From Lepus europaeus (lineage: Eukaryota; Chordata; Mammalia; Lagomorpha; Leporidae): a stretch of DNA of 64,000 nt. Both the position numbers and the translations under genes were made by a program. The stretch spans positions 147,553,701 to 147,617,700 of the forward strand of contig NC_084827.1 in assembly GCF_033115175.1 (NCBI RefSeq), in the 5' to 3' direction. Positions within the stretch are counted from its first letter, which is position 1, and each line of letters opens with the position of its first letter. The notes below the pieces were generated by a model. That model ran no database searches. It was given only the letters and a program-made list of their open reading frames with translations, and was not told the DNA's origin. Shown piece by piece: positions 1 to 10,885 of this stretch.

Positions 1-172
1 AGAGGGAAAGAGAGAGAAAAGGCAGGGGAGAGATGGATTGCTGTATGGATGTAGAAAAGGTATGATTTGAGAGTTACTCAAGGATAGACTCAGCAGAATT
101 TGGTAACTGATCAGATTTGGGGAATGAAGGATGCATTCATCCCTCATTCATGGTAGTTACTGAGTACCTGCT
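1..172. other. intergenic, no gene seen
   Basis: A purine-rich start (GA runs in the first 35 bases) is followed by unique-looking sequence. The last 20 bases are the left target-site copy of the next SINE and resemble the edge of an ancient MIR/L2 repeat that resumes after the SINE. I see no splice-flanked or long open frame. Confidence 0.6.
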
Positions 173-498
173 TTTTTTTTTTTTTTTTTTTTAACGATTC
201 ATTTATTTATTGAAAGACAGAGTTACAGAGATGCAGAGAAACTTCCATCCATTGGTTTACTTCCCAATGGCCGCAACATCTGGAGCTGGGCCCATCCAAA
301 GCCAGGAGGCGGGAGCTTCTTCCAGGTCTCCCACATGGTTGCAGGGGCCCAAGGACTTGGGCCATCTTCAGCTGCTTTCCCAGGCCACAGCAGAGAGCTG
401 GATTGGAAGTGGAGCAGCTGGGACTCGAACTGGCACCCAAATGGGATGCTGGCACTGCAGGCAGTGGCTTTACCTGCTACACCACAGCACTGGTCCCT
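173..498 (-). mobile_element. CSINE (rabbit C-repeat), antisense
   Basis: This copy shows the CSINE architecture used for all later entries. Read on the minus strand there is a tRNA-related head (GGGACCAGTGCTGTGG-like at the right edge), a body with the 'tgggccatcttc..tgctttcccaggcca' block, a CT tract and an AAATAAAT/A-rich tail, here seen as T run plus ATTTATTTATT. A 12-bp target duplication (TGAGTACCTGCT at 161-172, TGAGTACCTACT at 499-510) brackets it. CSINEs are non-coding and move with L1 machinery. Confidence 0.93.
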
Positions 499-570
499 TG
501 AGTACCTACTTTAAACTAAGCACTATAGTAAGTGCTGGAAGTACAGGGCACAGTCATCTCTTCTCATGGG
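499..570. repeat. ancient MIR/L2-like fragment
   Basis: The motif 'actaagcactatagtaagtg' and the following 'tggaagtacaggg' resemble the 'aggcactgtgctaagtgctgggga' segment of old mammalian MIR/L2 repeats. The left half is cut off by the SINE at 173-498. The family call is from memory and approximate. Confidence 0.4.
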
Positions 571-1534
571 TCATATATTGAGTGTATACAGAGGAACGAA
601 TCAAAGATAACTCTGAGTTTCTAGTTTATGATGGGAATTGGAAACAGAAAACGTAGCAGGTTCATGTGAACAGAGGTCCAGTCTTGGGAAGTGTTGAGTT
701 TGACTTTTCTGTGGGATACTCTGCTGGACAGCCAACAGGTCACTGGATTTGCAGACATGGAACCAGGAGAGACATGTGCATTGGAGACAGAGGTTTGGAT
801 GTTATCTTGACGGATGTGGTAGTGAAAACTGTGCATGTGGGTGTGATTGTTCTGGGAAGGTCTATCAGGGAAGTGGAAGGGAAGAAGTCAGAGTGAGACT
901 GGAATCCCGTGTTGACAGGAAGAAGAATCCGAAGGCTGTCTTTGAGTGCACACAGAGAAAAGGCCAAATGAGAACGTAGTGAAAGGCACCAGGGAGAGAA
1001 ACCTCCCAGACACCATCCCTGCTGGCAATTTTGGACTTCAGCCTCCAGAACCGGGAGAGAATCAGTTTCTATGGTTTGAAGCCAGCCAGTGTGGAGCCTG
1101 GTTATGGCAGCCTGAGCAGATGTACACCAAGAGATGAGAGAGTTTCAAAGACTATTTTTAAAAAATACCAATGTCAACAAAGATAAAGGGCCCCTGAATT
1201 CGGCAGCCTCATGACCTCGGCAAGAGCCAGAACAAGGAGGTGCTGAGGCTGGAGGTCAGACCCGAGTGAGTTCAAGGCTTGCACGCACACACGGGACGAG
1301 GAGGGATCCTGTTTCACAGTCCAGCATGGCCCCTAGCCTCCGCCATCTGTGTCTGTAATCCCAGGGGAACTCCTTGGTGCACACTCCCTCAGGGACCAGC
1401 ATGGGACACACAGTCAGTTCCCAATAACACCTGCTGAATGGTCTTACTCTGTTAAGCACTGTCTCAAGTGCTGAGTTAGATGAACATCATTGGAGTAATG
1501 AAGCTGTCCAATATGGTAATGTCAGCAGCGTTTG
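571..1534. other. intergenic, nothing recognised
   Basis: Short overlapping frames here are under 80 codons and lack splice context or recognisable domains. No repeat family was recognised. A moderately GC-rich stretch near 1190-1400 has no other distinguishing mark. Confidence 0.5.
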
Positions 1535-1585
1535 TTTAGTGTTTTCTAGGTACCTGGCATTGTGCTAAATCTTATACATACATAA

Positions 1586-1586
1586 T

Positions 1587-1617
<31 letters not shown>

Positions 1618-1637
1618 CACATATATGTATATATATT
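1586..1637. repeat. (AC)n/(AT)n microsatellite
   Basis: AC dinucleotides followed by AT dinucleotides with a few interruptions. A matching AT run occurs at 2014-2042 on the far side of the SINE, so the SINE probably landed within the microsatellite. Likely length-polymorphic. Confidence 0.9.
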
Positions 1638-2010
1638 TAAATATTTTAATTTACTATTTATTTGAAAGGTAGAGTTACAGAGACAGAGAGAGAGAGAGAG
1701 AGCGAGAGAGAGAAAGAAAGAAAGAAAAAAGAGAGAGGGAAAGACAGAGAGAAAAGTCTTCCATCCACTGGTTCACTCCCCACTTGGCCGCAACGGCCGG
1801 AGCTGAGCTGATTCAAAATCAGGAACCAGGAGCTTCTTCTGGGGCTTCCAGTTGATGCTGAGATCCAAGGACTTGGGCCATCTTCTACTTCTTCCCCAGG
1901 CCATAGTGGAAAGCTAGACCAGAAGAGAAGCAGCCAGGACATTTACTGACACCCTTATGGGATGCTGGCACCACACACAGAGGCTTAGTCCACTAGCCAC
2001 AGCACCAACC
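1638..2010 (-). mobile_element. CSINE, antisense
   Basis: ATTTATTTGAAAGG followed by a long GA tract with AAAGA variants, the CSINE body and a right edge reading 'cacagcaccaacc'. It sits inside an AT microsatellite within a MIR, so target copies cannot be set apart from the AT repeat. Confidence 0.9.
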
Positions 2011-2150
2011 ATTTTATATATATATATGCAATATATATATAACCATATAGTTTTCATCACAAATTAGGTGCTATTATGCTCATTTTTTTCATGGGGAAAG
2101 TGACATAGAGGTTCAAACACGGGTGATCTGACTCCAGAGCTGATGCCCCC

Positions 2151-3639
2151 TACGCATGTGTTCTGTGACTCCTGTACCTGTATCTGCTAGGACTGGGCAC
2201 AGACGCCTGGATATGACCTGCGAGACATGAGGAATCGATTTGTGCTCCCTGGCTGCCATGTTCTAATGTGCAAAGTGTGGTATTTGGAGAAGATTCTCTA
2301 AGGGACTTTTTGGCTCTAGTGTTTTCTGATCTGACGCCTGAATTTGGACTGAATTAGGCTCCATCAGTCGGGTGTAGCATTCAGCTCTACATGACAGTCA
2401 GCCAGAAGTTGCCACTCCCTGTTTATGTAGGCAGGGGGCATGGAGAACCTTAAGCTACACGTAGCTGATGGTGAGTGGGGCCTGAGAAGCTTCAGCTGAA
2501 CAATTTGTCTATCTACTCCCTCAACCAAAGCCGGGTTGGGAGAGGATGAATGGCTTCTACTCACTGACTAGGGCATGAGAATCCTGGTTGAGGGTTTGCC
2601 ATCAAATATGTCACTAAGAACAACCAGATGGCCACCACCACAGCTGCTGACAGGTTTCCCAGCATCAAGGCCTCTTCTTGGTTTGCAGGATCCTAAGCAT
2701 TTTCTGCTGTGCCCCTGTCTATGTAAGAAACTTGATAAAAATATACTAAAAATTTCATGGGCCCATATTGGGCTCAGATAGTTTGTTAATGAAGATGTAG
2801 AACAACGGGTAGAGAAGGCATATGCATGCATTCATTTGTCGTCCAGTTAGTGCACGTGAAGATTCCTGTTCAGGTCTGGGAACCATCAGTTTGCGACCTT
2901 TATCACCGGATACTCTGTTGCTGGTTACTTGTGCAACTTCCACCAGGAGGAAAAGTTAACAACGCTGTCATTCACTCACAGTGCCACAGCCCTTGAGAAC
3001 TTGTTTGCATTGCCACAGCCGAGCCCTCCCTAAGTGCATTTATTTTAATGTTGCTTTCAGCATCGTTCCTGATCCTGCTTCCTCTATGAGGCTGACTGTG
3101 AGTACTGACTTCCGATGCTCAGCCCGAACGTTGCTGCTGTGCTTCGCGCATGACCACAGCCACAAGCCTTCTCCAGGGCATGCGGGCAGCATGAATGCCG
3201 CTTTGTTTTCTGGCCACGTTTAGAGTTTTACGACACTTGTGATGTAAGAGATCTTCCCATCGTGTCTTCTTTTGATGTTGTTAAGGTAGAAATCTCTGCG
3301 TTCCCAGAATGTAAACCTACAGGGGTAATTTCATCCCGACCCTTTACTCACAGCCATGAGTAGGGAGGATAGGCGGGGGTCTCATCTGCATAAAGGATGT
3401 GGCTACAGCTTAACATTGACCGGGGAGAGCATGATGTCACCACATCAAGTGACAGCGAGAGGACATCGATTAGAAGGGCTTGTTGGTGATGGGGGTGTTA
3501 GTGATGGGGCAGGAGGTAGAATGCCTGGCGCTGCTCCTGCTTCCCTGAGTGCTGTAACCAGAGCCAGCCCTGCGGTCGGAGCACAGACAGGTTAGACCCA
3601 GGCATGGACCTGCATACACGGGCTCAGGCCCTAGGGCCA
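2151..3639. other. intergenic, nothing recognised
   Basis: No repeat family, RNA gene or exon was recognised. Several frames of 60-90 codons exist on both strands but none has coding-like features I can defend. Confidence 0.45.
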
Positions 3640-4312
3640 CGGTGGAGTCTCTAGGGTTTCTATTGCTGCCAGGTAAGTCGGAAGTCCACACTCATGGCCC
3701 ACCTGGCTCTCTGCTTCAAGTTTCAGCAGATCAAATCACGGTGGGGACAGGGCTATGTTCCTTTCTGGAGACTCGGATGGATCCATTGTCAAGGTCATTC
3801 AGGTGGTTTGAAGAATTCTGTTCCATGCAGCTGTAAGAATGAAGTTCCTGTCTCCTCGCTGGCTGTCTTCCAGGGTTTGTTCTCTGCTTGCAGAGGCCCT
3901 CATGTTCCTTGGACCATGACCCCCTCTCTCCATCTTCAAAGCCAGCAGCATTGGCTCAAAATCTTCTCATGCTTTGAATTTCTCTGATTTTTACCTCTGC
4001 TCAATTTCTCTTTTGCTTCTAGTTGGAGAGAGTTCTCTGCTTTGTAAAGATGGGAAGACTTTTTTCTGCTAAGGGCCATATGGGTATTTTTAATATCATT
4101 TGCAGGCCATACAAAGTTATCAACTTAAAAATCAGCCTGCTGTGGACTTATTGAATTTCAAGTCCCGCCTGTGGCTGCCTTGGCAGGACCACACTAAGTG
4201 ATTTCACGGGCCTTGTACAGCCCATGGGCTGGACATTCCCCACTTCTGTTTGAAGGGGTCACGCGATGATATTGGGCCCACCAGGATAATCTAGGCTAAT
4301 CTCTCTATGTGG
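3640..4312 (-). mobile_element. old MaLR/MLT-like LTR, interrupted
   Basis: Sequence such as 'tctccatcttcaaagccagc' (3926 on) and 'attgggcccaccaggataat' (4271 on) matches my memory of a mammalian MaLR-type LTR read on its minus strand. It is broken at about 4045-4240 by another old repeat. Strongly diverged; subfamily not assigned. Confidence 0.45.
4045..4240. repeat. ancient repeat, possibly DNA transposon
   Basis: The block from 'gctaagggccatatggg' to 'ccatgggctggacattcccc' resembles an old mammalian interspersed repeat with a 'bringing back the flank' pattern: MaLR-like sequence resumes on its right. Family unassigned. Confidence 0.35.
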
Positions 4313-6050
4313 TCTGTGTTATGCTACTTATGAAAGAAGGACGTCTATTTTGTCACAGAGTTTTAGAGATTGACGTTCCAGGATCGGGTGGCCCCCCTGG
4401 CCGAACGTCTGCTGCTGCTGGACTCCTCCTGGCAGAGTCCCGAGCGGCTGCAAAGAGCACATGCGCATGTTCTAAGTCCCTACTTACAACTCCACCACAA
4501 TTCGATCATGAGACCTCCACCTAAAAACCAAGTCCGATCTGATTGCTTCCACAGGGCCCTGCCTTTAAAAGGATTTGGGATGAGATGCTAACAACTGGCT
4601 CTCCTGAGCAGGGACAAGCTGGCTTTAGCCATCATTTACAGAGCTTTTCTTATGGCCATACACAGTGCTCTGCATTAGAGACAGTGATGAGTATGAATGG
4701 GGCTTACAGTCTCTCTCTACGCTTTCTCCCTTCTCCGACCAAAAGTGCGAGTCTCCAAAGTATGTAGCAAGTACGATGTGGTTCCAGGTAGAGAAGCTTA
4801 AACCCAGTAACCTCTCAAGTATCTCTCAGCTTTTGCCTGAAGCAGTAGCGGAAGTGTGATTTCTGGCTTCTTTGCAAGCCAGCAGTCTTGTTTCCATAGA
4901 ACTGAGTGGGGTATGAATAAGGCCAGAAATGCTGCTCCTCTCGCTGGTTTGGGCTTTGATGTCGGTGGAGACGTTTCATTTCCTGGAGGCCCACTCAGCA
5001 ACACCAGAAGCGGAAGGTGCTGGCTCATCCATTAATTGTCATAGGGACCAGTGACCCTGGTGACAACAGGAGTCATTTCCCCGTTGTGCGAGGTCACATC
5101 TCCTAACCGTGGCCACACTTCGTTCTCACAGGGCACTTTGATGACACTGGGGATTCCATTTTGACTGACATCTAGTATTCTTAATAGGAAAACATTTGAA
5201 ATGTTATAAAGTAAGAAAACCCTTTTTTTAAAGGCTGTCAAAGGAAGCAGGTTGAGAAATTTCTATGTGCAGTATTTGCAAATGTGTAAACTGGTAAAAC
5301 TAACACGTAAGAGAAGCAGGTTGTCTGCCTCACTGTCTTGAGTCACTGAACTGTAAGTTGCTTCATATCACTTCTCAGAAGGCAGTCTTTTCTCTCGGGT
5401 TATGTCTCTATATTAGATGATATTAAGGGGAAAAGAGCACAATTCAAGCACTGTCATGACTAGGGTGTAGCAAGTCCCATTAAAGATGCAGGTAATATAT
5501 ACCTGCTTGGCACTGTACCTGACTGGAATCTAATTTAAAAGCTGGTACTGATGGCATTTTTCATGGTGGATAAACTTACACAATTTACTTGGGATAATTG
5601 AGATTATTTTATTAATTCATTCTTTAACCACACTTCCACATTTGGAAAATTAAAACATGTATTTAACGTGAATTCAAGTGAAATACCCCATGCTTTGCAA
5701 TAAAGGCCGAACTCTAAAATTTCAAAATGACTCTAAAATAGAAACAAAAAGAACAAGTTAAGACTCAAGGATAGTAGGAAAACAACTGCAGTGTATTTCT
5801 GGAGCCAGCACAAGTATGGGGGACTGCTCTCATTTCATTAATGCATAGGTGCCTGGAATTTTCTTCTAAGTTTATACATTCTAGACAACTCTAACTGGTT
5901 TCTCATGTGTCAAGGATTTAGCATTGTTAGTTACCACAATAACTTTAACATAAGTTATCTATATCCTTCCCTAGGCTGGAGCCTTTGGGTTCAAGATAGC
6001 AAATGTGCAAGAAGAATTTGATCAATATTTTTCTTTCATCCACTTCCTTT
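4313..6050. other. intergenic, nothing firmly recognised
   Basis: 4375-4460 is locally GC-rich (CTG/GCC codon-like run) but contains no splice-defined exon. 4620-4740 has weak L2-like wording (a cattle of 'atacacagtgctctgcattagagac' type motif). The rest, including the AT-rich 5160-5960, looks unique. Confidence 0.4.
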
Positions 6051-6111
6051 TAAAAAACTATTTATTTATTTATTTATTTGAAAGGCAGAGGGAGGGAGGG
6101 AAGGAGGGAGA

Positions 6112-6151
<40 letters not shown>

Positions 6152-6412
6152 AACCTCCATTCAATTGGTTTACTTCCCGAATGCCTGCAACAGCTAGGAC
6201 TAGGCCAACCTGAAACCAGGAGCCCAGACCTAAATCCTGGTCTTCCACGTGGGTGGTAAGGAACCAAGTATTTGAGCCATTATCTGCTACCTCCCAGGGT
6301 GTGTGTCAGTAGGAAGCTGGAATTGGAAGTGGGGTTAGGACACCAACCCAGGAACTCTGATATGGGATATGGGCATCCCAGGCCATGTCCCAACCACTAT
6401 GCCCAGTGCCTA
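6051..6412 (-). mobile_element. CSINE, older type, antisense
   Basis: ATTTATTTATTTATTTGAAAGGCAGAG, a GGGA-rich then pure GA tract, and a body reading 'atgcctgcaacagctaggac', which is the older CSINE version. Right edge near 'atgcccagtgcc'. Confidence 0.9.
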
Positions 6413-6429
6413 CCTCTACTTTTTTTTCT

Positions 6430-6735
6430 TGGCTTGAAGTCTGAAAACACTGCTGAGAGGTTAAGATACCCAAATCCCATATTGGAGTGGCTGGGTTGGA
6501 GTCCCAGCTCTACTTCTAATTCAGCTTTTCTGCTAATGTCCACCCTGGGAGGCAGCAGGTGATGGCTCAAGTAGTTGGGTCTTGCCACTCATGTGGGAGA
6601 CCCAGCTTGAGTTCCCAGATCCTTGCTTTGGCCTGGCCCAGTCCCAGCTATTGTGAGCATTTGGGTAGTGAACTGGAGGATCGAAGATTCTCTCTCTCTG
6701 GCCTGCAAATAAACTTAAAAAATTAAAAATATAAA
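6430..6735 (+). mobile_element. CSINE, older type, sense
   Basis: The sense head is degraded ('gctgagaggttaagatacc'), followed by 'gggaggcagcaggtgatggc', a short CT tract and an A-rich tail near 6710. It lies tail-away from the antisense copy on its left, making an inverted pair. Confidence 0.85.
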
Positions 6736-6779
6736 CACAAAATGCTTTCTGTATAGATATTATTTCTCTTTCTGATGCA

Positions 6780-7075
6780 GACCTTTAAGCATGCTGCTGC
6801 TTGGGATGCCTGCATCCCATAATGGAGTGCCTGGATTTGAGTTCCTGCTCCACTTCCAATTCCAGCTTCCTGCTAATGCTTCCCTCAGAAGCAGCAGGTG
6901 ATGGTTTAAGTACTTGGCCATGCACAGGAGACCTGAACTGAGTTCTTGGTTCCTGGTTTTGGCCTGGCCCAGCTCTGTAAGCTGTGGGCATTTGGGGAGT
7001 GAACCAGTGGCTGAAAGAGCCCTCTCTGATTCTCTCTCTCTTTCTTTCAAATAGATAAATTAATATAAAAGAAGA
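6780..7075 (+). mobile_element. CSINE, older type, sense
   Basis: Head at 'gacctttaagcatgctgctg', body with 'agaagcagcaggtgatgg', CT tract at about 7027-7048 and tail 'caaatagataaattaatat'. It is the third CSINE in 1 kb. Confidence 0.85.
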
Positions 7076-8293
7076 AAATATGTCCTAGAAGTTGTTGTAT
7101 ATGGACAAGAAAGGAAAGCATGGGCTGAGCAATACTGTCGGTGAATGGTAGAAAGTCATATGAGATTGATTAAGTGAAAATGTCAAGTGGTATTTTAGGA
7201 GGTTTTGTGATAACCTTGAATGCTAGGACATGGTACATGTATTTTAAAATCATCAATGATTTTCCTTTGCCCGCCTGACAAATTAAAAGCAGGTACAGGG
7301 TTGTAGTGATGGTGTGGTATGATCAGAAGTGTAGTTTTCAGATATATGTGGAAATATAGGAAGGCCAGATTTGAACAAAGAGAGGATAAAGACATAAGTT
7401 GGAGTAGCCGTGCCACGTGAAATACAGGCAGCCTAATTGAAATTTGAATTTTAGATAAACAACAAGTCCATTTTGGGGGGTATAATATGTCCCCTGCAGT
7501 ATTTGGGACATACACTAAAAAGGTATTTGTAGGTCATCTGAAATTTTATTTAATTGAGTGTGCTATATTTTTATTTGCTAAATCTCAAAATTCTAGTTAG
7601 AAAGCTGCAGTGGTCCAAGTAAGGGACTAACCAGAGTGATGTAGGGGAAATTGATAGAAGAGTATGGATGCAAAAGAATTGAAAAGGTAAAATTAATAAG
7701 AGTTGACATCTAATAAGAAAAAATGACATGTCCTAAAATGCAATAATGGAGAAGATGGGCCAGAGTCTATTAGGCTAATTGTCAAATAGAAAATTCACAT
7801 ATTTCAAGAGAAAACAATTCACTAGCTGGACATAGAGTAGTGGTTCTATGAATTGATTGCCTTGATTAGTATAGTGAAACAAACATTAAAAGACATTATT
7901 ATAATTTTAAGTTTAATTAAAAAGTTAATGAAAGTTACATTCTTTGAAAAATAATGAATACTTCTTAAAGATTTATTGAGCAGTTAAAGTCTTTTATTAA
8001 TAGCACCGGGGATGTAAGTCTGCTTTTTTTATAACCCAGATAAATGGAAGCTCATGGCTTTTATTCTCCCAAGACATTTAGAGTTGTATCCTCAAGTCAG
8101 ATAGCAGCTGCGTGTTTCAGTGCAGCTGGGGAAAGAATCTATGAAAGTGAGTCTGTTGTCAAGCTGGGAAAAATCGCTTTACCTCGTATCAACCAGTATG
8201 GTTAAAGGACATTTTGTAAAACTGTGAATTAAAATTATTAACTAATATACCCATGTTATCTTAGCACAGTGGACTGAGTTCTTATATCTTACA
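7076..8293. other. AT-rich intergenic, nothing recognised
   Basis: A minus-strand frame of 106 codons at 7195-7515 was examined; it has no domain or splice context. No repeat family was recognised. Confidence 0.5.
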
Positions 8294-8306
8294 AGATTTT
8301 GATTCC

Positions 8307-8670
8307 AGGGCTGGCACTGTGGCATAGCGGGTAAAGCTGCTGCCTGAAGTGTCAGCATCTCATATGGGTGCCGGTTCAAGTCCCGGCTGCTCCACTTCTG
8401 ATCCAGCTCTTTACTATGGCCTGGGAAAGCAGTAGAAGATGGCCCAAGTCCTTGGACCTCTGCACCCGTGTGGGAGACCTGGAAGAATCTCCTGGCTCCT
8501 GGCTTTGGATCAGCGCAGCTCAGGCTGTTGTGGCCAATTAGGGAGTGGACCAGCAGATGGAAGACCTCTCTCTCTCTCTCTCTCTCCCTCCCTCTCTTTC
8601 TCTCTCTCTCTCTCCCTCTCCTTCTCTCTCTGTGTAACTCTTTCAAATAAATAAATAAATCTTAAAAAAA
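8307..8670 (+). mobile_element. CSINE, sense, with target duplication
   Basis: Complete copy: head 'gggctggcactgtggcatag', body, long CT/CCCT tract, triple AAAT tail. The target duplication is AGATTTTGATTCC at 8294-8306 and AGACTTTGATTCC at 8671-8683, one mismatch in 13. Confidence 0.95.
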
Positions 8671-8683
8671 AGACTTTGATTCC

Positions 8684-8879
8684 TAGATAGATATACCTAT
8701 CTCTAAACATATGTGGGTATATATTATGTTTCAAGATGGTAGAATAAATTATAAATATGTCTCTTAAGACTCTTTAAGCTTTGTAGAGCTCATTTTAATT
8801 TATTTAACAAATATTTATTAGGTATATGTTATGGACTCAGTTTTCACCAATTACTCATCAAACAGTCTTTTTTTGTAAT
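8684..8879. other. AT-rich spacer
   Basis: Short AT-rich spacer between two CSINEs; nothing recognised. Confidence 0.5.
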
Positions 8880-9186
8880 CTTTTTAAAAATTTTTACTTA
8901 TTTATTTGAGAGAGAGAGAGAGAGAGAGAGAGAAAGTGAGTGAGCCAGCTACCATTTACTGGTTCACTCCCGAAATGCCTGCAAGAGCTGAGGCCTGACT
9001 GAGCCAGGATCCAGGAGCCAGGATTGCAATCCAGACCTCCTTTGAGGGTGGCAAGAATCCAATACTTGAGCCGTCACTGTTGCCTCCCAGGGTCTGCAGT
9101 CATTAATAAGTTAGAGTCAGAAATTGAATCCAGGTACTTCAGTGTGGGACAAGGATGTCTTAGCTGCTAGGCTAAATGCCCACTCT
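8880..9186 (-). mobile_element. CSINE, older type, antisense
   Basis: TTTACTTATTTATTTGAGAG, GA tract, body 'atgcctgcaagagctgagg' and right edge 'gctaggctaaatgccc'. More diverged than the 8307 copy. Confidence 0.88.
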
Positions 9187-9409
9187 CCCCTTCTTCACAG
9201 TCTCAATTATGGAATATAATTAATTTCAAATAGAAACTTCAGACAAAAAAACAAACAAACAAACTCTACTTCCTCATTTTCCCAACTACCTCAATACCTG
9301 TTTGCTGTGGTGCCATCATGCTCCCTGTATTTGCCAGGATCAAGTCAGGAGACAGAAATCACACCACCTATTTAAAGAGAGAGATTTTAACATCAAGAAT
9401 TGTTAACAA
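9187..9409. other. spacer
   Basis: Contains a short (CAAA)n run at about 9246-9263. Nothing else recognised. Confidence 0.5.
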
Positions 9410-9640
9410 GGAGTGAGCATTTTGTGCAGCAGTTGAAATGCTACTGGGCATCCCATATCAGAGCAAGTGGGTTCGAGTTCTGCTTCTGCTTCTAACTTCC
9501 TGCTAATGGGTACCTTGGGAAGCAGCAGGTGATGGCTTGAGTAGTTTGGTCCCTGCTATGCACGTGGGAGACCCAGACTGAGTTCTTGGCTCCTGCTTTG
9601 ACCTGACCCAGCCCTTGCCGTTGGGGTAGATCTCTCTATA
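9410..9640 (+). mobile_element. CSINE, older and 3'-degraded, sense
   Basis: Head 'gagcattttgtgcagcagtt', body 'gggaagcagcaggtgatgg' and 'cacgtgggagacccagactg'. The CT tract is reduced to 'tctctctatatatatat', so the tail is eroded. Confidence 0.82.
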
Positions 9641-9959
9641 TATATATGTTATTTATCAACAAATAGAAGAATTCAAAGACTCCAAACACAAAGAAGTCAT
9701 AAGGAGTTGAAAATGCTAATTATCATTATTTGGTCATTTTTCCTTGTGAACATGGATAGAATTATCACACTGTACTCCATACCTCTATACAATTATTATG
9801 TGTCAGCTTACAAGGAAAAAATAGGACTTTTTTAAAAGAGGGAAATGTAGTTCATGGACTTCTGGTGCCAGCATCAGAAAGTATAGTTTAGAAGTGTCAA
9901 TCCGAGTGGAGAAGACCATAACCAGATAACTGGCACACCTCCTACATATGTCCTGAATC
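9641..9959. other. spacer, nothing recognised
   Basis: AT-rich unique-looking sequence with no frame or repeat I can support. Confidence 0.5.
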
Positions 9960-10885
9960 ACTGCTTGCCTTTTCTAGTGGATGCTCCACTTGGAACCAGA
10001 ATGATCTTCAAAGCTTCTCACAACTCTCAGACTAAAGGCCCAGAGCCTTCATACAGCCCTCAAGCCCAGTGTGGTTTGACCCCTGCTCACGTTTCAGTCT
10101 GCATCCTGGACGTCTGCCTCTCTCTCCATAGCCTTCTTGGCCTCCTTTCCAGTTCCTGAATGTGTCCTGTTCCCTTCCCCTTCAAGACTTTTTAAATTTA
10201 ATTTATTTTATTTTATATAGATTTATTTATTTATTTATTTGAAAGTCAGAGTTACACAGAGAGAAGAGAGGCAGAGATAGAGAGAGAGGTCTTCCATCTG
10301 ATGGTTCACTCCCCAACTGGCCACAATGGCTGGAGCTGCGCTGATCTGAAGCCAGGAGCCAGAAGCTTCTTCCAGGTCTCCCACACAGGTGCAGGGACTC
10401 AAGAACTTGGGCCATGCTCCACTGCTTTCCCAGGGCACAGCAGAGAGCTGGATGGGAAGTAGAGCAGCCAGGTCTTGAACCGGTGCTCATATGGGATGCC
10501 AGTGCTTCAGGCCAGGGCGTTAACCCACTGTGCCACAGTGCCGTCCCCCACTTCAAGGCTTTTGCACCTGTTGCTCTCTGTTCCTAGAATGTTCTTCCCT
10601 TCTCTAGGCCTAGCTTAGTCCTATTCATTGTTGAGGTCTTGATTCAAGAGTAATTACTTCCTCAGGACAGCTTCCTTTAGTCCCTAGACTAGATGATGCC
10701 TCTTTGACAAATGTTCTCATGACTCCCTGGCACTCTTCATCATTTGTAATTGCATTGTTGTATTTGATTGGTATCTGGTTCCCAGCTGTTCTGCGAGTAA
10801 CATGGGTGTTTGGCTCCCCGCTGTCTCCTTAGTGCCTACAAAGTGTGGCATGTGGTAGGTGCTCAACAAATATTTATCACATGAT
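9960..10885 (+). mobile_element. L2 LINE 3' region, split by a CSINE
   Basis: The order 'cttctcacaactctcagac..', 'ttttgcacctgttgctctc' (10560 on), 'agtgcctacaaagtgtggca' and terminal 'gtaggtgctcaacaaatatt' (10856 on) is that of the 3' coding end and UTR of an L2 element. A CSINE at 10193-10550 divides it. The ancient coding frame is broken throughout. Confidence 0.75.
10193..10550 (-). mobile_element. CSINE, antisense, with target duplication
   Basis: GATTTATTTATTTATTTATTTGAAAG, GA tract, body, right edge 'cagtgccgtccc'. Target copies CTTCAAGACTTTT (10180-10192) and CTTCAAGGCTTTT (10551-10563). The duplicated target is L2 sequence, so this insertion is younger than the L2. Confidence 0.95.

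Larger units (their letters stand above)
1535..2150 (-). repeat. MIR, split by microsatellite and CSINE
   Basis: 1535-1585 contains 'ggtacctggcattgtgctaaat' and 2045-2150 contains 'ttcatggggaaagtgacatagaggttcaaacacgggtgatctgactccagagc', cut here by line breaks in reading; together they read as the two halves of an antisense MIR. An AC/AT microsatellite and a CSINE lie between. This is an ancient mammalian SINE with no coding content. Confidence 0.7.

Noticed and set aside
1586-1637. Z-DNA regulatory element
   Set aside because: The AC/AT alternation is a common microsatellite; nothing ties it to a gene.
8242-8734. Overlapping frames rich in Arg-Glu or Ser-Leu, as at every CSINE
   Set aside because: They are the GA/CT tract of a SINE read in different frames, bounded by a target duplication; the same frames recur at each CSINE copy.
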